Below are positions 14,801-29,800 of a stretch of 64,000 nucleotides of DNA, in pieces. The stretch is taken from NCBI RefSeq assembly GCF_905404315.1, contig NC_066294.1, positions 9,759,501-9,823,500 on the forward strand, written 5' to 3'. Each line of letters begins with the position of its first letter. Position 1 is the stretch's first letter. The stretch comes from Leptidea sinapis. Lineage: Eukaryota > Arthropoda > Insecta > Lepidoptera > Pieridae. The position numbers and the translations under genes were made by a program. Below the pieces are notes generated by a model. The model did not search any database. It saw only the letters and a list, made by a program, of their open reading frames with translations, and was not told where the DNA came from.

Positions 14801-17800
14801 AGTTCCGTGATCACTTGGAAGAGAAGGCCAAACTGGCCTCTAAAAAGCTTGGTGTACTCAGTAAGGCGAGACAGTACTTCACTAAAAGCCACCGCCTGCA
14901 ACTTTATAAGGCGCAAATTCGGCCTCACATGGAGTACTGTTCTCACCTCTGGGCGGGTGCTCCCCCGTACCAGCTTCTTCCATTTGACCGCATACAACGA
15001 AGAGCGGCTCGAATCATCGACGATCAAGTCATCTTCGATCGGCTTGATTCTCTAGCATTGCGTAGAGATGTGGGTTCTCTCTGCATCTTCTACCGCATTT
15101 ATCACGGGGAGTGCTCAGAGAAGCTGTTCGGGTTGATTCCAGCGGCCGAATTCCACCATCGGACATTACGTGCAAAGTACCATCCGCATCACGTAGACGT
15201 CTGGCATTCCAGAACCGCGCGTTTTCTTCGAAATTTCTTGCCTCGCACAGCCACTTTGTGGAATCAACTACCGGCAGCGGTCTTCCCGAACAGATACGAC
15301 TTGGGGACGTTCAAGAAAAAAGCATACTCCCACCTTAAAGGCCGGCAACGCATTTCTTGACACACCTGTTGTTGCGGATGTCCATGGGTGGTTGCCTCAC
15401 CTCTCCCCATCCCGTGAGCCTCTTGCCCGTTTGCCCCCTCTCATATAAAAAAAAAATCTTTAAATTTTTCTTTGAGAGACTGTCTATAACCAAGCTGATA
15501 TAATATAGCACGAACAGCTCTCTTTTGCAGAGCAAACAACATGACTCCACAGTAAAATACCGTACGTCATGATGCTGTGAAAATAACTGAAGTACACTAA
15601 TCTAGCGGTCGCAACATTCGTGTACTCTTTAATCTTTCTAACTGCATATGCCGCAGAGCTGAGTCTATAATGGTATCTTGATACACTTGTGCCGATGTTT
15701 TGATACCTTTTTCACAAAAGTATGACTCAGGCACGTGCCCTCAGGATAGTGCCCACGTTGCAGTCTCTCGGCTAATTGGGAAGCTTCCTTAGAACTGAGC
15801 ATAAATAGGGTCATTTTGTTTGCTAAACTGTTGCTCACTTGTAAAAAATTTCAACAGTATTTTATTTATTAGGAACTAGCTGACCCAGCAAACGTTTTAT
15901 TGCCATCATAGTTAACAATTGTAGTAAATCAGTTAAGTAACAAAGTTAAATAACTATAGGTAGCTAAAATTAAGTTTGTTTTTTACCTCCTGAGAAAGTT
16001 AGAAAGATACAAAGATTCTAATTAGTTATTCATTTTAATCTATTCTTTCAATTTGATTACTGAATGACGGGGGCCACATTAAAGAAAAAACAAAATTGTT
16101 GTTTTTATTTAAATCAAAATATTTTCATATTTATTCACCTTTTAAACCTTCTCTGGACTTCCACAAATAATTCAAGACCAAAATTAGCCTAATCGGTCCA
16201 GCCGTTATCGAGTTTTAGCGAGACTAACGAACAGCATTTCTTTAATATATATAGATAACGTCTGTCGGGTCAGCTAGTGTAATATAAAATTGTACACTTT
16301 AATAATTATGTAAGTATTTTATTTAGACACACATAAAACAGATAAGCACGAAATTGAGATCAGGTATAATTACTAATTAATCTCACTGACTTTATGGTCA
16401 TACAAGTTTTTAATGTGGAGGTATGTTAAATAATTTGAATTTGACCGTATTCATTGAGTATTGTACAAAGCCTTGTTGCCATACAACAAAGTCTTAAAAA
16501 GAAAACAGTAGAATTTCTTGCGCCTGTTCTTCTCAGGTCTGAGAAATGTGAATAAATTTTCAAATGTGTAGTTTTTGACGTTTACTAAGTGTTTTGAAAT
16601 CCTATTTTGTCTTCCACCTCTTTTATTCGCCGCGCTGCATACATTCTTCTCTTTCGCTCCAATGCTTTTTTCACTGATTTTTTTATATTAAACACTTGTT
16701 TTTAAACGTTCTATTACAGATCTGTGTCTTTGTGTTGTTAAGCGTTCAACAATCTTTATACATTGCTTATATTGAAACACGAGTCGAAGCTTGTCTAAGG
16801 TATATATAGATCATATTATTCAAAAGGGAGATTAAGGTTATATGGGCGTTTTTATATTTTTGTGTACCAAAGTCAATATTTGACGAAAAAGAATTATTGA
16901 GAGCTAATAGATATTTATGGCTTTTCTTGTAATCTTAGTTATGTGAACATTATATTTTTTTTCAAAGTTCTCCTAAAAAGCAAACTGGTTATTGCTAAAT
17001 GTTATTAATTTGTCTCAGCTTGAAAATCTTAATGTTCCACAGAGTTACAATATAACCCTTAAAACCCCTTTTTTAAGGGTGAAAATACCCATATTTTCAA
17101 TTTAAATAATTAATTATTTCTATATAAATATATGAAACAGTTATTAAGGCAGTAAAATAATAAGTCGATTATTTGTTTATTCATACCAAAAAAATAATTT
17201 CACGTAAACATGTGTAAAAAAAATAATTAAAGGCATAAAAACAGCCATAGGACAGGACGAAAGTCAAGGTACAAAAAAATAAAAAAAAAACGCCCTTATC
17301 ATGCCAGATATATGACTGCTGTTAAAAATTGCGTTCATTTCCTTTAATTGTTCCTGTACACTTCAGTTTATGTTGTGTTTAACGAAGTTTTAGTTAAACA
17401 CAAGCTAAACACTGTTTTGTAATAGAGAACGATAAACTCCATTTTAGACGTCGTCATTGCTATGTCACGAACGTTGTTATAGTTAGGTCACTGTTTGACA
17501 AAACACGCCATGTTCAAATTGTTTTTCTCTTATAACACCGAATGTGTAAAATTATTTTTATTATATACATTTTGAGGTTATGTCAAAAAATTGTAAAAAC
17601 AAAAGTTGTAGATCTTTTTATTACCTACAACTTTGCCATTTGAATTCTTTCCATAGGACTTGCAGTTTTGCCGGAAATCGAGATAAACCGTTTTTTACCT
17701 TAAAACACCCCCCCTTTTCCACTTCCCGACCTCAGATCGCCCGTAATTTATTTTTCCTTTCATTTATGTTATATTCTCTTCCGTTTCCAATGGGTTTCAT

Positions 17801-20800
17801 CCAACTTTTTTTTTTTTTTTTTTCACTTTTTATCATTTTCAAAGGCTCAGCACTGGTCTATTAGTAAATCAGCTTTATGAGATCTCTTTGACTATAAAAA
17901 CATATTATACGATAAGTAAACGCTTCACTGAATAGTAGATCGGATACCTAAAATATAAAATTGTCGTTAATGTATATATGTTAATCATAACATGGCTTGT
18001 TTTTTCTTAATACAGTTGTTTCATGAGTCATATTATTTTGTAAGTCATGTTATTACAATTTAGTAAAAAGTTTTAGGTTTAAACTCTATCGTTTAGTTTA
18101 ATGTATGTAGCATTATTGTTCTACGAGAGCTGATGCCGACAAACTAAGCAGTTTGGCAGATTGTGTGGATGATTGTAATGGTTACTTGAATAAGTAAATA
18201 AAAAAAATATTGCTTGTTGAGCATAAATTGGATGGTGGCACTTTGGCAAACTAAAATGTTATTTTAAATTATTATAAATCGTATTCAAATTATATACTCC
18301 TCTACTTTTTAATTATTAAAAAAGGATGTGCTATGTAGAATACCTAATAGATTGTAAATAATATGCAGTCAGTTTTTATTGTTACTGGAAAAGAACAGAA
18401 CAATTATATATTATTAAACTGTTCAAAAATCCTGTCTAAAATTATGATTGGTTAATATTTTAACTAAAACTACAATAAATAGTAGGAATTCTCTTCTCTT
18501 GGCAGGTCAGATGCTAAAATCTATCAATTCCCGTGAAAATCCGCTCACAAGCAAGCTCATGAAATCCCAACTACTTATGACATTTCTAAGGTCAGATTTT
18601 TAAAACATTTAATTCACTCGACCAGTTCCAACAAAAGACATAGTTCGTCATTGGCTCGACCAATAGTCTCGTCAAATTTCAACTACAATGACATGTTTAA
18701 TTCTGATGCTTAAAAAATTTTTTCCCCTCGACCAAGGGGTTCATCAAACTCTCAACAACAATGTCATTTTTAGGTCACATGCCAAAAACAATCACGCCGC
18801 GTGAAAATCATCTTTTCAATTCGTCTCCATATTTTTATCAAAATTTACATAACATAGAACTGTACAGTTTTTCTCGATTTGGATTTCCTGCCAAATATTT
18901 AAACAACAATAAAAGGCGTGTTGCTTATATATTATGTTTTATCAGTAGCAGTTAGCACAACCAATGACTGATAAGGTGTCGCGTGATTGTCTTGATGAGG
19001 TGTCGTTCTTTGCTTAGCTGATTCCCACTTTGAGAGCTGTTCCTAATTTTCGGAAGCTGTTTTTAGGGTTCCGTAGCCAAATGGCAAGAAACGGATCCCT
19101 TATAGATCCATCATATTTGTTTGTCTGTCCGTCCGTATGTCACAGACACTTTTTTCCGAAACTATAAGAACTATACTGTTGAAACTTGGTAAGGAGATGT
19201 ATTCTGTGAACCGCGTTAAGATTTTCACACAAAAATAGAAAAAAAAACAAAAGGTTTTGGGGTTTCCCCATACTTAGCACTGACACTCAAAAATTTTTTT
19301 TTATCAAACCTATACATGTGGGGTATCTATGGATAGGTATGAACTACTAAACTGAACTATATAACTATAATTAAACTGAATAGTTTGCGCGAGAGAAACT
19401 TCCAAAGTGTTAAATGCAACTTCTAAACTAAGAGAATGATAAAACTAAAAAAAATATAATATGAACAAAACATTCACCGAAAATTGCTTTGCACGATATC
19501 TAGTAAGTAGTTTTTTTTATTTAAAAAGCACACTATTATTAAAACATCGATCAAAGTTACAACGAACTACAAGACCATTTATATTATGTTACGTGCTGCT
19601 ACGGAACCCTTCATGGGCGAGTCCGACTCGCACTGGGCCGCTTTTTTTCTGATTTGTAAATTCGCGGAATTTTGACACTATATATTATTTTTACATCCTA
19701 AAACTGACTGAGAGGCGTCTTGGCATATGTGACTGAATTAAATATTGTACATAATGCTAAACAATTTTTATGGTGTCTGGTCAGAATTAAATAGCATCGT
19801 TTCGAAACTCTGAATTGATCACTGTCCTGTTAAATTGACGGACAAGCTAGTTGAACATAATTTTGATGTGCTTTTCGAAATCCGGGGTCTAACCTTACGA
19901 ATACTTTGGAATACTGACAAGAGGTTACACGTGGCTGTACCATAATTGAATTGGTGCCACATCGTACATTACATCATATTAATATTGGCCAGACTCGTCC
20001 GGGTGAATTACCACATTCGCACAGAATACCGGCGTGAAGCACTAACCTATGCAAAACATAGCGGCACTAGGCCGCATGTAGGCGTATGTTTCGCATAGGT
20101 TAGTGTCCAGGACTGGAGGCCACTGGATCTGTGCATAATTTGGCATTGGCGTGTGGTCAGTCCCAATTGGTTGAGTCGACAACGCAGCTCCCGGATGTGT
20201 ATAGCCACATGCCGTCCTTATTAGATCTTCTGCTGTTACCAGGTCTCTGTCGACGCCCCTCTCGGATCGTCCATTCATTGCCTGGTCAGGAGTCTAGTGC
20301 CTATCCGATAACGTCGCAGACCGCCAGCGACCCGCCGCGTTTGGCACTAAAAGTCAGCAGATTGGGATAGGATGCGTTCCTTTTTTGCATCCTACCCTTG
20401 GAGCAAGGTTTGTTTCCCTTCGGATGATCCTAGTGGCTGCGCCGTTACAGTAGCCACTGTGATTCTACAAAGCATGGATATTTTTATACCAAGTTCTGTA
20501 GTACCGATCCGTGGCAGATCACAGCCCTGGTTCGATGCGTCAATTAAAGCAGCATCTGACTGCAAAAAACAGGCGTATCGAACTTTGGTTACGGCGCTGG
20601 GCTCAAAGGATACGAACTGCAAAGTTTACCCGTTTTTTATACCCGTGTGAAATCGAAGCACATCATCAAAATCGGCGAGCTGTTTTCCAGTTACCCGACC
20701 GGAACACGCAAGTTCTGGTCGTTGTCGAAAGCAGCTCTTGGTAACTTCAACCAGCCGTCCCTACCGCCCTTGCACATGAGGAATGACACCCTGGCCCATA

Positions 20801-23800
20801 CGGCAAAAGAGAAAGCCGATCTCCTGTGCGCTCTTTTTGCCTCTTAAAAAAAATTGGCTCCGTCCGTACTTGAGATAGTTTTCATTTTGTGAGTAGGTCT
20901 ACAACGTCTTACCAAATATCCCGTAAAAATATAATTAATTATCAAAGCCAAAAATTTTGCCAGCTGTCCTATCAGGGAACCAGATTATTAAACAGAAGGC
21001 TTACGAACCTATTTTACCTAATAATTGTCTACTTTAATAGATTTTATATTTTTCATTCATAAATGTTTGCTACCTCAATACAATGTCTTTATACTCAAGT
21101 ACTGGCTTCAAAAATGTCAAGTTGGGATAAACGGTTACCGAGATGGAGCTGCGTGTTGGATAGGTTTTCGCATCATGAACACCGACGATGGTGCGAAATG
21201 CCACACAAGCCAAATCTCGACGACCGAGGTTGTGTATTGAGCAAGGCGGAGCACACTTTGAGCCGTTTTTGTAAATTTGACGTTTATTATGAAAAATAAT
21301 TGTTGGTTGAGGTTGTTTCGTTAGGTTAGGTCTTAAAATTTTTGTCGTTCCGCGAATTAGGTAGAAATGTAGGTACATTCTGCGTAGTTTACTCTTTAAT
21401 TTTACTAAATAGGGTTTTCACATCACTGAAAACAATAATATCTTTTATTTTGTCGGGGTATGTTATGCAGCGTTACTACGGTTCTTAAATATTGTGAATC
21501 GAATGACTCGTTATACGGCCCCATTTAACCTCCTTTCGGCTTAACGGGTAATTTTGTTACAGCCTGTATATTAGATATTCATTGGTAATAAAGGCAAAAA
21601 ATGGCTTTATTTCTAGAAAAAGTACTGATGAGAGTCTCATAATACGATCTTAATTTATATAAATGGCGTTATCGAGGAAGTTATACCCTGAGGATACGAG
21701 TTGCTGTTAAGATGGAGACGGGAGGGGTAGATGGGATGGGTGGTGGAGGGAATCAGAGGCCACCCTGTTACCCTAGATTCCAGCAATTAATAAAAACGTT
21801 CCATTTGCGGGCTTACTTCATTTCTATGCATTCTATGAGATAATAATATTTCATAGTTTATTGTGAAATGTAGACGGAGAGCAATAATGAACGCAATATT
21901 TCTATTTCTAGTAAAATACTTTTTTGAATAACATTTTCGCCTTTTTATTTGCAAAAATCATATTTTGTCGCATTGTTAGTTGTTTTTATAAGTAGCTGAT
22001 AAATTATTTACTGTAAACAATTTCTTCAAGATTGATTGGTAGAAAAAAACGGCGACTTAAAAAAAAACGATTTAATAGATATGATAATATTGGCCGGCAA
22101 CCTTTAAGGAAGGTGTATGTGGTTTTTTTATGGCAACGATGTCGTACCGTCCCGGAAACACCTCACAAAGAAGCTCACAGCTTTGTAGTACGTGGAAGAA
22201 AGCTTGAAATCCGCACTGTGGAGGACCACCACACATCCAGATGGTGGGGATCAAGTCTTAATTTGTATATGCGAACAATTCTGTTAAGAGTTCGAAAGTG
22301 ACCCAAATTTGTTTGAAAAGTATCGTTAGCAAGTTGGTCCCGCTCAGGAGTCTCAAGGGAGTGTATATATTTTTTTCAAGATACAAACATGCATAGGATG
22401 TAAACCAGTGGGAGGCTCCTTTGCACAGGATGCCGGCTAGATTATTGGTACCACAACCGCGCCTATTTCTGCCGTTAAGCAGTAATGTGTAAGCATTACG
22501 GTGTTTCGGTCTGAAGGGCGCCGTAGCTAGTGAAATTACTGGGCAAATGAGACTGAACATCCTATGTCTCAAGATGCGCGCTAGATTATGGGTAATATGT
22601 AAGCATTATTGTGTTTCGGTCCGAAATAGTGTAAATCGTAGTGCCGCTCAGAGTTATTGGGTTTTTCAAGAATTCTGAGCGGCACTGCATTGTAATGGGC
22701 AGGCCGTATCAATTATCATCAGCTGGACGTCCTGCTTGTCTCGACCCTTACTTTCATAAAAATAACTTTCTGACCGATACTGATGATCCATAAGCCCGAG
22801 GCGACCTGTGTAACGGGTCCCTACCAGAACCAGTCTTAATAAGACTCCCATTTGCCACATTCCCGCCCTATTTCCAGTAATTTCTACTCGCATCAAATGC
22901 TTTAATGCAAGATCTCCCACTCTTGGTACTCCTGAGCTGGTTCCGTTCAACCCCTACATGATCAAACAGTGTGCGCGATCGATTATTCCCAAAACTTTCA
23001 TCCACGCCATCAACTTTCGCCTTGTAAATTTTTGAAGCGAATCTGACACAAAATTGCGTCACTTTGTCAACATATAATTAAAATTATTTTATTGCCATAC
23101 CGCCGGAAGCGTAACAATTTAGATCTTCATAGAAAATTATTTAATTTAATTTCTTTGTTTAATGGCATCCGTTTCAATTATATAGTTTTTAATTTGCAAG
23201 AGATTTGCAGTTGTGTTATTACTATTATTTTTATTAGCTTCACCTGTATGTATGTATGTTTGTTTGTTTGTAACCGACTCATTTTGGCGCGATTTAGACC
23301 AACTTTAAACCGTATGATTTCGATCAAACTTCGTAGATTTATTGAGGATCAATGGAAATACTTTAATTTAATAAAATTTATTTAATATTTAATTAATATT
23401 TATATAATTTTCATCTATCACCTATATAATATATATATATGGCAGGAATTGATGTTAATTTTAAATTAAAACCATATCTTTCACCGATTTATCTAATTTT
23501 AGGAAATCTTCGAATACCAAAGAGCAAGTAATAGTTTTTAAAAATTAAAAAACCAAACTAAAAAGCGATATACATATTCTATTTTTGAGTTTGGTTTTCT
23601 ATAAAAAGCGTGTTTTTTTTAACTATTGTTTTTTTATACAGTATCTGGTGACAGGCGAGCGTGATTTTGACGTGAGCGAGAGGCTTCCTTGACACGAGAA
23701 ATACATAATAATTATATTATGAACGGATGAATGAGAGTTGCATCCGTTATGCTCGTGGTCCTTGTCTTGTCTACTCTCTAATTATTGTCAATAATTGACA

Positions 23801-26800
23801 GGAATTTAGGGAGCTCACAAAGACAATAATAATCGTAGAATTTCTATTATTTTTGAATGCCTTTGTTTATTAATATTATTAAATTTTGTTTAGTTTTACA
23901 TCTTTAAAATATTCACGTCTCCATATTAGTGGCGGATTTTTTTTCCACTTCCCTTGATTAAAGCTCATCTTTAAAAGTGCTAGTAACATCAATAAATCTC
24001 TTTGTTGGACTTATGTGATTAAATGAGTTAATCTATTCGATTATATTATTAGTTTTTTTTTTTAATAAATAAAACTTAAAAAAAAAAAAGGTATTATATA
24101 TACGGCGCCTATTTCTCCCGTGTAGCAGTAATGTGTGGGCATGTGTTTCGGTCTGAAGGGCCCGGTAGCTAGTGAAATTACTGGGCAAATGAGACAGTTG
24201 TAGTGCCACTCAGAATTATTGGGGTTTTTCAATAATCCTGAGCGGCACTGCATTGTAATGGGCAGAGCGTATCCATTACTATCAGCTGTACGTCCTGCTC
24301 ATCTCGTCCCGTATTTTCATAAAAAAAAAAATATATTTAGGTCAGATACTCTATTTATTTGCTTTATGAAATTTTCTCAATTCGTAATTTTTAGGATTCA
24401 TACGGATTATTTCTGTTTCAGACCAGTATTACAAAAAGATCCTCTTTTTCTCTGATTTTCTGGAGAAAAGTAACACGCTATCCCCCCGAACGAAGTTGAA
24501 ATAAAATTGTGTGCATGATTTAAATATGTTTTATACTGTGGGAACAAAATATAATAAATATACTGATATGGTATAATATAATAATAATATAAGTAATATA
24601 TAATAATAAATACGCTATTATTTTGGCATAATTATTAAAACTTTCGTGAGACAGTCCGAAACTAGTCGGTACCCACATCTATTAACCGTGTGTAAGCCTG
24701 TGGTAAATAAATAAGGCTATATGGTATTTTCCTGGGAGGTGAGTAATATATCTTAGATCATATATACATGAAATCGTCGAAAAAAATTGACTTTAGAACT
24801 AACCTCTATTTTGAGCAATTCACGCACACTAATACAAAGTGTCAAACGAAACGCAAGTGTAAGACGCAGCTTGTCACGCACACTAAACTAATATTCCTGG
24901 CCTGTTTTTATCGGTTGCCTGCAAGAGACTATCTAGACTTATAAATTATCTAAGTAATATATACTACCCGATGATACTATCTATCTATATATACAATGAA
25001 AATGGTCTTTGTTTGAGGCTGTTTCACGTCTAAACCACTGATCGTGCCGACATGAAACTACCACCAGTCGATGCGAAATTTATCCTAGATGGTTTATGGC
25101 TTATCTTTTTTGAACGGCTAGTTTTGTATCATAAGAATCTACTCCAGTTAGTTGAGAGAGCGAAGTGTCAATTGTGGTAATGTTGCGTGTAGGTGCTAAC
25201 CAATGGCTCGATCAGCGATTTGTTGACTCAAAATATTTATATATAACCTCTCAAGTACATTTGAACATTTTCATAGCAAACGCTACTACGAAACGAAACG
25301 AAATTTGACGACCCATATAGCCGAATGGTTAGTGACCCTGACTACTATGCTAGATGTCCCGGCTTCGAATCGCGGTAGGTGCAATCATTTATATGATGAA
25401 TATGGATCTTTGTTATAATTAAAGGAAATCCATAAAAAAATAAGTTAAATTCTAAAGGAAATCAAGGGAGTATTCTAGGTTTCTATGAAACAATATTATT
25501 ATGTTTTTACGGAAAATCCTTTCATGCAAAATTTTCAGCTTCCTGTTAGTTTTTTTTTAATAAACCGGTTTTATATTGTATTTCAATACATTTTCCCTGA
25601 ATTTACATGTTTCTAATATTACGGCTAGCCGAACAGAGAATTTTACTGGTTATATTATTGGACTGCGTAATATTTGAAATTAAGAATGTTTAAAAACAAT
25701 TAAATAATTAACTTATAAAATTTATTTTTAATAACATATTAATCAAACAAAAATGCTATTTCAACACTGCACAGTATATACACATTGAACTTTTCACTAA
25801 ATCCATTCAATTTCACTTATAAGATATACATAGCACTTATGTTGCACAATACGTCAGCTGTATAGCTACAGATATACTGCTGTAAGCATTTCGGTGTCGC
25901 GGACTCATAAGATTTTCCACTCCAAAAATGTGTCCAACGCGAGTTACCGGGGTCCCATCTGCATCGGTGTGAAACAGCTGAGTTGCAGATTGCACAAGTC
26001 AATTCTAATTTAATATTTTTACTGTTCATTTTCGCTCCAGTCTTGTTTTAAGTAACACATGTTTTAATAATATTGTAATTAATGATTTGTGTAATAAATA
26101 ATACTTTTTAAAAATACCTTTTATGATCGTCCGAACATAACTCGCGGCTAGAGAAGTGTTCACTTCAATTATATCAACAACGACCACATCGATTCTGTAA
26201 GGCGATAGCGATGAATTGTACATAAATATAAGTTTATATTTTCTTTGATCAATGTAATGTGTTTATACTGCACCTTCTCGGACAGTGCTATCATACTGAA
26301 GTGAAAATTGAACGTGCGTCATCTATTACGTAATAAAATGCGGCCGGTAAAGTTGTATGAATATCCATTACTGACGCGTTCTTCACTTTTCTTTTCTCGG
26401 ACCACTTTACTGTTTATTTACAATTCATATACACACTATATGTCAGCCAGTTAAAGCTTTAAACTTTTTGCAGAAAGTGTGTCAAAAAGACACCACTATG
26501 GGGTTAGAGATGTTTCACTAGATTTAATAAAATCGTACTTGCGTAATAGGATTCAAAGAGTAGACATTAATGGAAAAAGATCAACTGGCTCTATCATATC
26601 GATGGGTGTACCGCAGGGCTCAATCTTGGGTCCTTTTTTGTTCCTGGTTTACGTCAATGATTTACCATACCTTATGCAAAATAAACATGATATTATACTG
26701 TTTGCTGACGGATACATCTTTGTTATTTAAAATAAAACTTCAGCAAAACAATTTATGTCAGGTTGACGACGACATTGCTGAAGTAGTAAATTGGTTTAAT

Positions 26801-29800
26801 GTTAATAACTTACTTTTAAACGAAAGGAAAACAAAATGTGTAAGGTTTACACTTCCAAATATAAAGTACCAACCAACACCTATAAAAATTAATAATGACA
26901 AACTTGATGTAGTAGAAAGGACAACATTCCTAGGCATTACATAAGACTTTAAGCTACAATGTGGTGCTCATATAAAAAACTTATGTAATCGACTTAGCTC
27001 TGCAGTATCTGCGATAAAATTAGGCAGATGACAGATGTTGGAATGGCCAGACTTGTATATTTCAGCTACTTTCATAGTGTCATGTCTTACGTAGGGTATG
27101 TCTTATATTGTTGGGTAGGGCTGCAGATATTGAAAACATATTTGTGCTGCAGAAAGGAGCAATTCGAGCAGTCTATAAAATGCGTTCACGGGATTCATTG
27201 AGAGAAAAGTTTAGTGATATAAATATTATGACAGTACACTGCCAGTACATATTCCAGAAACTCCTATACGCTCATAAAAATATTAGCCAATTTAAAAAGA
27301 ATAGTGATGTACACAGTGTCAATACTCGAAACAAACATAAACTCGCAATTCCATCTACTAGGCTACGTAAAATTGCTAAATCTTTTAGAGTGGATTGTGT
27401 TATGTTTTATAACAATCTCCCAAATGAAATTAAAATATTACCTATTAAAAAATTTAAATTTTTGATGTATGAAAAATGTAACTTTTGTACTTCATCCTGA
27501 CTTGCACTAAATAACTTATAAAGTTTTACAGTCAATAAAGATTTTTTTGACTTTAACTTTGACATGTCAACTAGACTCCCAATAGCCAAGTAGAAGGTAA
27601 TAATAGCGCTCACATACACGAGGGTAATATAAAACGAAATGCATTAATATTTCTACAAGTAATCTGCTCGTACCAATTTGACAAATGAGTGTACATGAAT
27701 TGAACGCAGAGAGCTAGTCTAGCTTTAGCAAGTCTTTTTGCCTTAGATAATTTATAAAATTCTCTTTTCCACATACTCTTAGACTTAGGTAGGCAATATA
27801 ATATAATATCTTAATTAAAATATTGTTCACTCGACATTAATAAAATAGCACGAGGAATAAATATTTTAAGGATTTTTCTTTTGTGGTGAAAATATAGGAT
27901 TTGGAGCTTTGAACACTACTTTATCCTGTTACACATACCCTTAAGTCTTACTTGTAGGTTGCTAATGCTTGTTGTTGGTTAAAGTTAGCACTCCAGAGCT
28001 ATTATGAACTACCAGTTTTCTTTGCAGTTAAACAAGTTTTTTCTCGGAATCATGCATTTGTTTAGTATACTACTATCATTAAAGTTGTTCTTATAGATTT
28101 TACTTTTTTATGTAGGTACATTTATTAAGATTAGTAATCAATAGTGAGGATTGTAAGCAATTCAGCAGTTTGTGCCTGTTAAAATGTTACATTTTCGACG
28201 CAAGAATTTTGAAAATATTGGCTTTGTTACATAACAGCCGTGAACGCATATCGCTCAAGGTCTCCGGCATTTAGTGTCGCCTTAAAGAACTATAACAACT
28301 TTCTGAGTGCGTACATACATATACACTTTTTTATAGATTGACACTACTATAAATATAAGAAAAGCGTTTTCTATACTTTAAAAAGTTTTTTAATACAGTT
28401 GCTCAAAAAGTGGCATATTGCAGGGACGTATAGCGTTCGGGATGTGGGCTATTGCATACACGAGCTTTTTCTTTACCTTTTCCGAACTCGTGCGTTCTCT
28501 TTCCCAACTGTCAAAATAATGTCTATTAAAAAGAAAAAACCAACCACGAAGTGTTTACAAAAAAAAATTCATAGAAGTTTTTATGATTCATGCAAAAATT
28601 TTTAAAAAAAAGCTACTGATTTGTTTCAATATCAGATTAAATGATTTGATTCAATGAGTTAGGTTAGGTTTCATTTTTTATAACTTTTGTAAGAAATAAA
28701 TGATTAGTTAGTTGAGTTTATAAATTGTATTTTTATTATTCTATTAAATTGCTTAATTTTTTCGCAACTGTATTAAAAATAGTCGTTCAGTACACGTGCG
28801 GAACCGTCATTGCAACTTGTTCCGACTGTTCACCCTCACCCTTCGGCTGCGCCTCGGCTCGGGTAGACATTTTCGGAGCTCTTTGCAATGACAGGCTTTC
28901 CGCAATCGTAATGAAATATAGTATTTCTTAATTAGATTTACATATTGAAATCATTCCTGAATAGATTTACATGTCGCATTAAACCTGAGTTCCAAGTAAT
29001 CTTAAATTAGAGATCGTATAATGAAACTGGCCGTCATTGATACTAGCCATTCCTAAGGAGGGTGCAATATGTACGCACGAGACGAATCATTAAACACAAG
29101 TAGTGGAATCGCGCTTTCCTCACAGTACCTAATACATTGCGCTTACATACACGAGGATAATAGAAAACGAAATCCAGTAATATTTCTGCAAGTAATATTC
29201 TCGTATCATTTTGACACGTTGTACGTGAATTGAACGCAGAGAGCTGTTTGAAGTCTTATTTGCCTTAGATAATGTATAAAATTCTCTTTTCACTTGTCAT
29301 GCTCTGATATTGCTTATTTGTGCACGATATAGGCTGTACAAAAACGATTTTTGTGCACAAGTGCATTAACGTATCTACTCATAAATGTAAATATACTAAG
29401 GCAAAGAAAATGAGCCATACAGCCAAACACAATAAAAAGTTCTGAGAAAGAATTTGCTATTTTATAATATTTACTTTAATTTATTTGCTTCATGTGTTTT
29501 TTAAGACATAAAAGATATTAAAATTAAAATTAAAATACGGTAGTTTATTTAATCAATTAAAAAGTTTATATATATTACAAAATTTATTTAATAGTTGGCT
29601 GTATGGGTCTGGAACCCAAGCCTTATATCAATGTCGTAAGATCAAAAAAATTAGCGGCGGGAAGCAGATCTTGCTTGTTGTGCGTTTATTAATTTCTTCA
29701 AATTTGCTATAATTGTTAAAAATGTCCAGTGAAGAAGAGGATTTAGCACTCTCTCCTAATACGCTTATGGAAATTAATGCACAGAGAGTTATGCAACAGA

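Noticed and set aside
14653..15027. Minus-strand frames within the LINE-alpha RT region
   Set aside because: Antisense shadows of a clear reverse transcriptase frame.
17580..17864. 94-codon frame
   Set aside because: Low-complexity Phe-rich translation of T-runs; no homology pattern.
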